The notes beneath the pieces were generated by a model that worked only from the letters and a program-made list of their open reading frames with translations, searched no databases and was not told the origin of the DNA. Made by a program: the position numbers and the translations under genes. Shown here one piece after another: positions 33,451-41,572 of a stretch of 64,000 nucleotides of DNA; position 1 is the first letter of the stretch; each line of letters starts with the position of its first letter. Source of the DNA: Micromonospora endolithica (GTDB lineage Bacteria; Actinomycetota; Actinomycetes; Mycobacteriales; Micromonosporaceae); NCBI RefSeq assembly GCF_003626595.1, contig NZ_RBAK01000015.1, positions 62,001-126,000 on the forward strand. Reading direction: 5' to 3'.

Positions 33451-33493
33451 GGGCGGCACTGTACCGCGCGCCGGCACCGGTATCGTGGCGGCC
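33451..33493. promoter_or_regulatory. back-to-back leaderless promoters
   Basis: TACAGT on the minus strand (33463-33458) and TATCGT on the plus strand (33481-33486) each lie exactly 7 nt before a start codon. Only 17 bp separate the two hexamers, so each -35 zone overlaps the other -10. Confidence 0.7.
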
Positions 33494-33883
33494 GTGACCA
33501 TCGACCCCGACCCGATTCCCGTGACGCTCCGCTGGGCGGTGCACATCCTGCGGGCCGAGGCGGTCGCCGTCGGGCTCGTCGCCGCCTGGTTGGTCTGGTC
33601 CGATCTCACCGCCACCACCACCGACCTGCCGTCGGCGTTGCTGGTGACCGCGTTCGCCGTCGGTGCGGCGGTGGCCCTGTGGGCGCTGGGCGGCGCGCTG
33701 GTCCGGCGGAGGGCCGGTGCCCGTGCGCCGGCGATCGTGCTCCAGCTCATGCTGCTGCCGATCGGCTGGTTCATGATCCAGGGCGGGCTGGGCTGGCTCG
33801 GTGTGCCGCTGATCGCGCTCGGGCTGGGCGTGACCGGGCTGCTGGTCAGTTCCCCCACCAACCGGGCCCTGGGTTTCGAGTGA
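33494..33883 (+). CDS. four-helix small membrane protein
   Basis: 129 residues with hydrophobic segments at about 15-35, 48-70, 78-98 and 102-120; no catalytic motif. Unknown function. GTG 33494 is 7 nt after TATCGT. It is convergent with the RsbW-like gene. Confidence 0.75.
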   Translation: MTIDPDPIPVTLRWAVHILRAEAVAVGLVAAWLVWSDLTATTTDLPSALLVTAFAVGAAVALWALGGALVRRRAGARAPAIVLQLMLLPIGWFMIQGGLGWLGVPLIALGLGVTGLLVSSPTNRALGFE

Positions 33884-33926
33884 CCGCGCGCCGGCCCCTG
33901 GTCGGTGGCTGGCCCGGCGGGACGGG

Positions 33927-34334
33927 TCAGTAGCCGGAGCCGCGCCGGGTGAGCAGGGAGATGCTGGCCCGGCCGTCGGCGGCGTGCGCCGACGCGGAGG
34001 TGGTCAGCGCGGTGAGCACCTTCCACGCGAACGACGACTCGGCCGGCAGCTGCGCGCCGCGAACCGTCGGCACGGTGACCTCGACGGTGAGCGCGTCGTC
34101 GGTGACCGCGAAGCGGCAGTCCAACTCGGCGTCGCGGGTGGCGATGGCGAGCAGCATCGCGCAGGCCTCGTCGACGGCGATCCGCAGATCCTCGATCTCG
34201 TCGAGCGCGAACTGCAGTCGCGCGGCGAGACCGGCGGTCGCGGTGCGGAGCACGCCGAGGTAACCGCCGTCGGCGGGCACGGTGAGGTGCACGATGTCGT
34301 CGTCGGTCCTGAGCTGCCCGGTCAGTTGAGTCAC
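33927..34334 (-). CDS. RsbW-like ATP-binding anti-sigma-type protein
   Basis: 135 residues: AVDEACAMLLAIATRDAELD is a degenerate N box and SFAWKVLTALTTSA a degenerate G2 region of the GHKL fold. Typical of actinobacterial anti-sigma homologs next to no cognate sigma. GTG 34334 has GGGGGGATGAG upstream. It is followed on the same strand (upstream) by the acetyltransferase with 24 bp between them. Confidence 0.75.
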   Translation of the reverse strand: MTQLTGQLRTDDDIVHLTVPADGGYLGVLRTATAGLAARLQFALDEIEDLRIAVDEACAMLLAIATRDAELDCRFAVTDDALTVEVTVPTVRGAQLPAESSFAWKVLTALTTSASAHAADGRASISLLTRRGSGY

Positions 34335-34358
34335 GGCTCATCCCCCCGGTCGGGGACT

Positions 34359-34892
34359 CTACCCGGTCGGCCGGTCGGACGTGTGGGCGGCGCCACGTGC
34401 CTGCCCGGCGAGACCGGCGAGCGCGTCCCCGGTGAGGCGGTACGACAGCCAGTCGTCCACCGTCCGGGCGCCGATCGCCGCGTAGAAGGCGGCAGCCGGG
34501 TTCCAGTCGAGCATCACCCACTCCAGCCGGCGGTAGCCGCGCTCCACGCAGATCGCGGCGAGGGCGGCCAGCAGCAGCCGGCCGGCGCCGGTGCCGCGCG
34601 CCTCCGGGCGGACGTACAGATCCTCCAGGTGGATCCCGTGCCCGCCCTCCCAGGTGGAGAAGCTGAGGAACCAGAGCGCGAAGCCGACCGGCCGGTCGGC
34701 GGCGTCGACGGCCACGTGCCCGTACAGCGCCGGTGCCGGGCCGAACAGCGCGGTGTCGAGCTGGGCGGTGGTGAGGTGGCACCGTTCCGGGGCGCGCTCG
34801 AAGTCGGCCAGCTCGTGCACCATGGCGACGACGGCCGGCACGTCCTCAGGACGTGCCGGCCGGATCGTCGGTGCCGGGGGACCGAAGGTCAC
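34359..34892 (-). CDS. GNAT acetyltransferase coupled to sodN
   Basis: 177 residues, GNAT fold with HLEDLYVRPEARGTGAGRLLL (acetyl-CoA loop) and RLEWVMLDWNPAAAFYAAIG, like diamine/polyamine (SSAT-type) acetyltransferases. GTG 34892 overlaps the sodN stop (GTGA), so it is translated from the Ni-SOD transcript. Substrate unknown. Confidence 0.88.
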   Translation of the reverse strand: MTFGPPAPTIRPARPEDVPAVVAMVHELADFERAPERCHLTTAQLDTALFGPAPALYGHVAVDAADRPVGFALWFLSFSTWEGGHGIHLEDLYVRPEARGTGAGRLLLAALAAICVERGYRRLEWVMLDWNPAAAFYAAIGARTVDDWLSYRLTGDALAGLAGQARGAAHTSDRPTG

Positions 34893-35293
34893 GCCTTCTT
34901 GGTCTCCCAGAAGATCTTCGAGATCTCGTCGATCTTCTGCAGCAGTTCGTCGGCCTTGGCCGGGTCGGTCGCACCCTTGGCGCCGGCGGCGCCGGCCGCC
35001 TTGGTGGCCTCGTTGAAGAGCTGGTGCAGGTGCGGGTACTTCTCGAAGTGGGCCGGCTTGAAGTAGTCGGTCCACAGCACCCACAGGTGGTGCTTCACCA
35101 GGTCCGCGCGCTGCTCCTTGATCAGGATGGCGCGGGTACGGAACTCCGGGTCGGTGTTCGCCTGGTATTTCTCGCAGATCATTTTGACCGACTCGGCCTC
35201 GATCCGGGCCTGCGCCGGGTCGTAGACGCCGCACGGCAGGTCGCAGTGGGCGCTGGCGGTCACGCGGGGCGAAAGGATGCGCGGAAGTCGCAT
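34889..35293 (-). CDS. sodN: nickel superoxide dismutase precursor
   Basis: 134-residue proenzyme. The 15-residue propeptide ends TASA before His16-Cys17-Asp-Leu-Pro-Cys21-Gly, the nickel hook (mature His1, Cys2, Cys6). The rest (VYDPAQARIEAESVK, KHHLWVLWTDYFKPAHFE) is the four-helix Ni-SOD body. No signal peptide, so cytoplasmic. AGGAGG lies 6 nt before ATG 35293. It is divergent from sodX, whose peptidase removes the propeptide. Confidence 0.97.
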   Translation of the reverse strand: MRLPRILSPRVTASAHCDLPCGVYDPAQARIEAESVKMICEKYQANTDPEFRTRAILIKEQRADLVKHHLWVLWTDYFKPAHFEKYPHLHQLFNEATKAAGAAGAKGATDPAKADELLQKIDEISKIFWETKKA

Positions 35294-35376
35294 CAGGATC
35301 CTCCTGGGAAGTTTGCGATGATCCAAGACGACATTACTCCTGGAGGAGGTCCCCGAGGCGGCTGGAGGTGAAACCG

Positions 35377-35709
35377 ATGACCGTCCCCCGGCTCCGGTGG
35401 CCACTCACCGCCGTACTCGTGACAGGGCCCTCGATGTCCCCGACGCTGCGGCACGGCGACGCGGTGCTGGTGCGCCGCGGCGACCGCGCCGTCCGCCCCG
35501 GTGACCTGGTGGTCGCGGTCTTCCGCAGCCGGCCCGACCTGCTGGTGGTCAAGCGCGCCGTCCGGGCGCGGGACGGCGGCTGGTGGCTGCGCGGCGACAA
35601 CGACCTGGTGACCGACGACTCCCGGGCGTACGGGGTGGCGGACGTGCGGGGGCGGGTGGTGGCCCGCTACTGGCCGGGCCCCCGGATCTTCGGTCGCCGC
35701 GGAGTATGA
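35377..35709 (+). CDS. sodX: Ni-SOD maturation peptidase SodX
   Basis: S26 signal-peptidase-like protein of 110 residues that exposes the Ni-SOD N-terminal His. Catalytic Ser19 in TGPSMSPTLRHGD and Lys59 in VVKRAV; the usual RGDN box (LRGDNDLVTDD) is present. There is no long membrane anchor. ATG 35377 with GGAGG 9 nt upstream is preferred to GTG 35368. The 83-bp intergenic region shared with sodN holds both promoters. Confidence 0.93.
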   Translation: MTVPRLRWPLTAVLVTGPSMSPTLRHGDAVLVRRGDRAVRPGDLVVAVFRSRPDLLVVKRAVRARDGGWWLRGDNDLVTDDSRAYGVADVRGRVVARYWPGPRIFGRRGV

Positions 35710-35847
35710 CCCTACTCACATACCATGGCGGCGGGCGACACTATGCTCGCAGGTGTCCGGGTGACCCCCCGCACCACGCCGCCGCTCGGCGCCTCACCAC
35801 GCGTCCCGACCGGCCGCTCCGTCTGCTCGACAGATTCTGGAGTCACC

Positions 35848-37023
35848 ATGTCACCGTCCACCGTGGACCCCGCTGATCCCGTCTTCCGGCTGCACCGGGG
35901 CGGCAAGATGGCCGTCGCCTCGACCGTTCCGCTGACCAGCCGGGAGGACCTCTCCCTCGCGTACACCCCCGGGGTGGCCCGGGTCTGTGAGGCGATCGCC
36001 GCCGATCCTCGCCTCGCCGACGACTACACCTGGGCCGGGCACACCGTCGCCGTCGTCACCGACGGCTCGGCCGTGCTCGGGCTCGGCAACATCGGCGCCC
36101 GCGCCGCGCTGCCGGTGATGGAGGGCAAGGCCGTGCTGTTCAAGCAGTTCGGCGGCGTGGACGCGGTACCGGTCTGCCTGGACACCCAGGACGTGGACGA
36201 GATCGTGGCGGTGGTGAGGGCCCTCGCGCCGTCGTTCGGTGGGATCAACCTGGAGGACATCAGCGCGCCGCGCTGCTTCGAGGTGGAGCGCCGCCTCGAC
36301 GAGGCGCTGGACATCCCGGTCTTCCACGACGACCAGCACGGCACCGCGATCGTGGTGCTCGCCGCGCTGCGCAACGCGGCCACCCTGCTCGACCGCAAGC
36401 TCGGCGACCTGCGGGTCGCGGTCAGCGGCGCGGGTGCCGCCGGGGTCGCGGTGACCAAGATGCTGATCGCCGGCGGGGTGGCAGCCGAGCGGGTGGTCGT
36501 CTGCGACTCCAGGGGGATCATCGGCCGGCACCGCGACGGCCTGACCGGCACCAAGGCCGAACTGGCCGGGTTGACCAACGCCGACGGCCGGCAGGGCGAC
36601 ATCACCGAGGCGCTGCGCGACGCGGACGTCCTGGTCGGCGTCTCCGGCGGGCAGATCCCCGAGGCGGCGGTGGCCGGCATGGCCCCCGGCGGGATCGTCT
36701 TCGCGCTGGCCAACCCCACCCCCGAGGTGCACCCCGAGGTGGCCGCCCGACACGTCGCGGTGGTCGCCACCGGCCGCAGCGACTACCCCAACCAGATCAA
36801 CAACGTGCTGGCCTTCCCGGGCGTCTTCCGGGGCGCGCTGGACGCCCGGGCGACCCGGATCACCGAGGGCATGAAGGTGGCCGCCGCCGACGCGATCGCC
36901 GGGGTGGTGGCCGAGTCGCTCACCGCCGACGCCATCGTGCCGTCACCGCTGGACCCGCGGGTCGCCCCGGCGGTGGCCGAGGCGGTCGCCGAGGCCGCCC
37001 GCCGCGACGGCGTCACCCGCTGA
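35848..37023 (+). CDS. NAD(P)-dependent malic enzyme
   Basis: Oxidative decarboxylation of malate to pyruvate, 391 residues, the short bacterial form. Landmarks: RGGKMAVAST and YTPGVARVCEAIA, metal/substrate site GGINLEDISAPRCFE and FHDDQHGTAIVVLAAL, NAD fold VAVSGAGAAGVAV, late SDYPNQINNVLAFPG. GGAG lies 6 nt before ATG 35848; TATGCT at 35742-35747 may be its -10. It ends before a strong hairpin. Confidence 0.94.
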   Translation: MSPSTVDPADPVFRLHRGGKMAVASTVPLTSREDLSLAYTPGVARVCEAIAADPRLADDYTWAGHTVAVVTDGSAVLGLGNIGARAALPVMEGKAVLFKQFGGVDAVPVCLDTQDVDEIVAVVRALAPSFGGINLEDISAPRCFEVERRLDEALDIPVFHDDQHGTAIVVLAALRNAATLLDRKLGDLRVAVSGAGAAGVAVTKMLIAGGVAAERVVVCDSRGIIGRHRDGLTGTKAELAGLTNADGRQGDITEALRDADVLVGVSGGQIPEAAVAGMAPGGIVFALANPTPEVHPEVAARHVAVVATGRSDYPNQINNVLAFPGVFRGALDARATRITEGMKVAAADAIAGVVAESLTADAIVPSPLDPRVAPAVAEAVAEAARRDGVTR

Positions 37024-37049
37024 GGTTGTTCGCACGTTCGCACGTTTGC

Positions 37050-37091
37050 AAGGGCCCCTTCCTATCGCGTTTCGCATAGGAAGGGGCCCTT
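37050..37091. terminator. 16-bp perfect hairpin, GGGCCC repeat family copy 1
   Basis: AAGGGCCCCTTCCTAT (37050-37065) and ATAGGAAGGGGCCCTT (37076-37091) pair perfectly around a 10-nt loop 26 nt after the malic-enzyme stop, followed by TCTTAA. Its core is shared with the hairpins at 38085 and 50096. Confidence 0.9.
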
Positions 37092-37125
37092 CTTAACGAG
37101 CGCTCAGCTTGTTACCGTGCCGATC

Positions 37126-38079
37126 ATGCGTGCCGCCTTCGCCACCCGCTTCGACGACGCCGACCCACTCGCCGCGCTCGCCGTCGGCGACCGGCCCGAG
37201 CCGGTGCACCCGGACGACGACTGGGTGACCGTCCAGATCACCGCCAGTTCGCTCAACCACCACGACCTCTGGTCGCTGCGCGGGGTCGGGCTGCGCGAGG
37301 ACCAGTTGCCGATGATCCTCGGCTGCGACGCCGCCGGGGTGGACCCGGACGGCAACGAGGTGGTCGTCTACCCGGTGGTCGCCACCCCGGGCGACCCGCG
37401 CGGCGTCTCCATCCTCTCCGAGCACTTCCCCGGCACGCTCGCCGAGCGGGTGGCCGTACCCCGGTCGAACCTGGTCGTCCTGCCCGCGGGCCTGGCGGCG
37501 ACGGACGCGGCGTGCCTGCCGACGGCCTGGCTCACCGCGTGGCGGATGCTGACCACCAAGGGTCGCGTCGACGACGCCGACGCGGTGCTGGTCCAGGGCG
37601 CCGGGGGCGGCGTGGCCACCGCGGCCGTCGCCCTGGCCGCCGCGATGGGCAAGCGGGTGTACGCGACCAGCCGCGACGCCGCCAAGCGCGAGCGGATCAC
37701 CGCGCTGGGCGCGACCGCCGTGGAGCCGGGGGCCCGGCTTCCGGAGCGGGTCGACGTGGTGATCGAGACGGTCGGCGCGGCCACCTTCGACCACTCGTTG
37801 AAGTCCGCCGCGCCGATGGCCCGGATCGTGGTCTCCGGCGCCACCGCCGGGCACGAGCCGAAGGTCAACCTGCGCCGGGTGTTCGCGATGCAGCTGGAGA
37901 TCCTGGGCACCTCGATGGGCACCCCGGACGAACTGGCCGCCCTGCTCGCGTTCTGCGCCGAGCGGGGGGTCCGCCCGGTGGTGGACAGCGTGGTGCCGTT
38001 CAGCCGGGTCGAGGACGCCTTCGCCCGCCTGCACTCCGGCGACGTCTTCGGCAAGGTCGTGGTCGACCACCACGCCTGA
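37126..38079 (+). CDS. zinc-binding-type/quinone oxidoreductase
   Basis: MDR-superfamily NAD(P)H-dependent reductase, 317 residues. GroES-like N-terminus (SSLNHHDLWSLRGVG, LPMILGCDAAGV), Rossmann motif VLVQGAGGGVATAAV and the C-terminal SRVEDAFARLHSGDVFGKVV. No structural zinc Cys cluster, so the quinone-reductase-like branch is likely. ATG 37126 is 7 nt after TACCGT (37113-37118) with no ribosome-binding site. Substrate unknown. Confidence 0.9.
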   Translation: MRAAFATRFDDADPLAALAVGDRPEPVHPDDDWVTVQITASSLNHHDLWSLRGVGLREDQLPMILGCDAAGVDPDGNEVVVYPVVATPGDPRGVSILSEHFPGTLAERVAVPRSNLVVLPAGLAATDAACLPTAWLTAWRMLTTKGRVDDADAVLVQGAGGGVATAAVALAAAMGKRVYATSRDAAKRERITALGATAVEPGARLPERVDVVIETVGAATFDHSLKSAAPMARIVVSGATAGHEPKVNLRRVFAMQLEILGTSMGTPDELAALLAFCAERGVRPVVDSVVPFSRVEDAFARLHSGDVFGKVVVDHHA

Positions 38080-38084
38080 GCGCG

Positions 38085-38138
38085 TGAGGAAGGGACCCTT
38101 GTACAACGCCAGGCGTTGACCGGGGGCCCTTCCTCACC
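38085..38138. terminator. composite hairpin, GGGCCC repeat family copy 2
   Basis: GTGAGGAAGGG and CCCTTCCTCAC form the outer stem; CAACGCC-A-GGCGTTG forms the inner stem. It lies between convergent oxidoreductase and hydrolase genes and is likely a bidirectional terminator. Confidence 0.85.
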
Positions 38139-38140
38139 CC

Positions 38141-39106
38141 TCAGAGGCGGTTGTCGAGGGTGGCGATGTCGTCCCGGGCGGCGTCGGTGGGGATGCGGCG
38201 CTTGGCGGCCGCGTCGCCGTACAGCGACCAGCGCAGGAACTCCACCGTCGTGTCCGAGACGACGCGCAGCGCCGCCCCGTCACGCAGCAGGGCCCGGCCG
38301 TGGTCACCGTCGGGCAGGCTGAGCATGGCCTTCGGCCAGGGCACCTTGTCGTACGCGGCCCGGCCGGCGGCGTACTCGACGACCTCGTCGGCCTCGCCGT
38401 GCACGAACAACTGCGGCGCGGCGGCACCGGCGAAGGCGGTGCCCACCCCCAGCGCGGTGCCGGCGAAGACCACCCCCGCGTCGAGCCGCTCGTCCCGGGC
38501 GGCCGTGAACAGCCCGATCGTGGTCACCCCGCCGGCCGAGTGCCCGGCCGCCGCGACCCGGTCGGTGGCCAGCCGGCCGCGCAGCGGGTCACCGGCCTTC
38601 GTGTCGAGGGCGAGCACCTGGGTCAGCGCGTACGACACGTCGGCCGGCTGGTTCAGCACGTCCAGGACGTTGCCGTCGCCGCCGGAGGAGGTGCGCGGGA
38701 AGGTCGGCGCGGCCACCACGAACCCGGCCGCCGCCCACCGGCTCAGCAACGTCTCGTAGTCGGCGGGGCGCCCGCCCAGGCCGTGGCTGAACATGACGAC
38801 CGGGAACGCGCCCCGGGCGGCGCCCGCCGACCGCCGCGGCTCGCCGCCCGCCTCCCCGGTCGCCGGGTACCAGAGGGTCACCGGCAGGGGACGGTCGCCG
38901 CCGCGGTTCACCTTCAACTGGCGTACGCCGACCGCGAAGGCCCGCTCCGGGGCGGAGCCGGCGGGGACGCGCGGTGCCGGAGTGGCGGCCGGCGGCGGTT
39001 CGACCGGCACCGCCGGGCGGGCGGCCGGGGGGCGGTCCGTGGAGCAGCCGACCAGACCGGCCGTGACCAGGGCGGCGAGCAGGGCAGGGGCGACGCGACG
39101 GGGCAT
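38141..39106 (-). CDS. alpha/beta-hydrolase lipoprotein, paralog A
   Basis: 321 residues. Signal peptide with lipobox LVGC (residues 18-21), Pro/Ala linker, then a chlorophyllase/PAF-acetylhydrolase-like hydrolase: VVMFSHGLGG, nucleophile elbow GHSAGG, acid in HGEADEVV and His in DGDHGRAL. It is predicted outside the cell, lipid-anchored. ATG 39106 lies 7 nt after CACAAT (39119-39114). Tandem with paralog B. Confidence 0.87.
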   Translation of the reverse strand: MPRRVAPALLAALVTAGLVGCSTDRPPAARPAVPVEPPPAATPAPRVPAGSAPERAFAVGVRQLKVNRGGDRPLPVTLWYPATGEAGGEPRRSAGAARGAFPVVMFSHGLGGRPADYETLLSRWAAAGFVVAAPTFPRTSSGGDGNVLDVLNQPADVSYALTQVLALDTKAGDPLRGRLATDRVAAAGHSAGGVTTIGLFTAARDERLDAGVVFAGTALGVGTAFAGAAAPQLFVHGEADEVVEYAAGRAAYDKVPWPKAMLSLPDGDHGRALLRDGAALRVVSDTTVEFLRWSLYGDAAAKRRIPTDAARDDIATLDNRL

Positions 39107-39180
39107 GCATCCGATTGTGCCTCGCCCGCCGGGCCCACCCGACCGGGTTCGACGCACCGTTGGCGACCCCGTGCGGAGCG

Positions 39181-40104
39181 TCAGGAGGTCAGCCGGGACT
39201 CGTAGCGCGTCACGCCGGGGGAGCGGGCGCTGTCCGGGAGGCGGCGGGCGGCGGCGGGGTCGCCGTACAGGGTCCAGCGGAGGAAGTCGACGGTGGTGGC
39301 GAGCACCGGGTCGAAGCCGCGGCGGCCGGGGATCAGGTACTCGCCGTGGCCCTGCCCGAGGACGCTGAGGAAGGCCGCCGGGCCGGTGGTCCGGTCGTAG
39401 CCGGCCCGGCCGACGGACGGCGGCACGATCCGGTCGTCGGTGCCGTGCACGAACAGCACCGGGGCGGCCGGCCCGGCGAAGCTGCCCGCCATCCCGCCGC
39501 CGGCCAGCACGATGCCGGCCCGCAGCCGGGCCGAGCGCCCGGAGGTGAACATGCCGGCGGTGGTGAAACCCCCGGCCGAGTGCCCGGCGGCGGCCATCCG
39601 GCCGACGTCCAGGTGCCCGGCCAGCGGGTCCGCGCCCCGGGCGTCCAGCCGGACCAGGTGCCGGATCACCCGCCAGGCGTCGGCGGGCTGGTGGCGCACG
39701 TCGGCGCGGCTGAACCGGGCCGCTCCGCGCCGGGTGTGCGGGTAGGCCGGCGCGGCCACCACGAAGCCGGCGGCGGCCCAGCGGGTGGTCAGCCCGGCGT
39801 GCGACTCCGGCAGGCTGTGCAGCCCGTGGCTGTAGAGGACCACCGGGAACCGCCCGTCCGCCACCGCCGCACCACCCCGGGTCGGATACCAGACGGTCAC
39901 CGGCAGCGGTCGCGCCGAACGGGCGTCAACGGTGAACGTCCGGACGCCCACCGCGTACGCCCCGGTGGGCGCGACCCGGGCCGGCGCCGGCTGCCCGGTC
40001 GCCGCGGTCGCCGGCCCGCAGCCGGTCACCAGCAGCATCGTGACCAGCGCCGTCACCAGCCGTTTCCTGCGCTCACGACCCGCGCGAAAGCCCCCGCCCC
40101 CCAC
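39181..40104 (-). CDS. alpha/beta-hydrolase lipoprotein, paralog B
   Basis: 307 residues. n-region FRAGRERRKR, hydrophobic core, lipobox LVTGC, then the same hydrolase fold as its neighbour: VVLYSHGLHS, GHSAGG, HGTDDRIV, GQGHGEY. WAAAGFVVAAP is identical in both, pointing to tandem duplication. GTG 40104 is supported by TACCGT (40116-40111) 6 nt upstream; the internal GTG at the hydrophobic core would lose the basic n-region. Confidence 0.85.
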   Translation of the reverse strand: MGGGGFRAGRERRKRLVTALVTMLLVTGCGPATAATGQPAPARVAPTGAYAVGVRTFTVDARSARPLPVTVWYPTRGGAAVADGRFPVVLYSHGLHSLPESHAGLTTRWAAAGFVVAAPAYPHTRRGAARFSRADVRHQPADAWRVIRHLVRLDARGADPLAGHLDVGRMAAAGHSAGGFTTAGMFTSGRSARLRAGIVLAGGGMAGSFAGPAAPVLFVHGTDDRIVPPSVGRAGYDRTTGPAAFLSVLGQGHGEYLIPGRRGFDPVLATTVDFLRWTLYGDPAAARRLPDSARSPGVTRYESRLTS

Positions 40105-40260
40105 AGGTACACGGTAGGGCTCCGCCGGGCCGCCGTGGCCCGCCTTCCGGGCCGGCCGTACGCGCCACCCGGCCGGATCCCACCGACCGCCCGGCCGGAC
40201 CTCACGCCACGCCGCGGACACGATGGGGCACACCTCGACGAGCTTCGCTATCGTCACCGC

Positions 40261-40431
40261 ATGCCTGAGAACTACACCGACCCGAGCGGTAACACCGAGG
40301 CGTTCCGCGCCTTCGCGAACCCCGCCGAGCCGGCGGCCCCCGCCGCCGCGTCCCGGACCCCGCTGTACGTCGGCGCGGCCGTGGTCGCGGCCGTGCTGAT
40401 CGTGCTCGCCGTCTGGGTGGCCCTCGGCTGA
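40261..40431 (+). CDS. single-span small membrane protein
   Basis: 56 residues: soluble N-terminus (MPENYTDPSGNTEAFRAFAN), Ala/Pro linker, one C-terminal hydrophobic helix near residues 34-56. Unknown function. ATG 40261 lies 6 nt after TATCGT (40249-40254), a clear leaderless-type promoter, which supports it being a real gene despite its size. Confidence 0.75.
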   Translation: MPENYTDPSGNTEAFRAFANPAEPAAPAAASRTPLYVGAAVVAAVLIVLAVWVALG

Positions 40432-40453
40432 GCCGGCCCGACGCCCGACGCCG

Positions 40454-41568
<1,115 letters not shown>

Positions 41569-41572
<4 letters not shown>

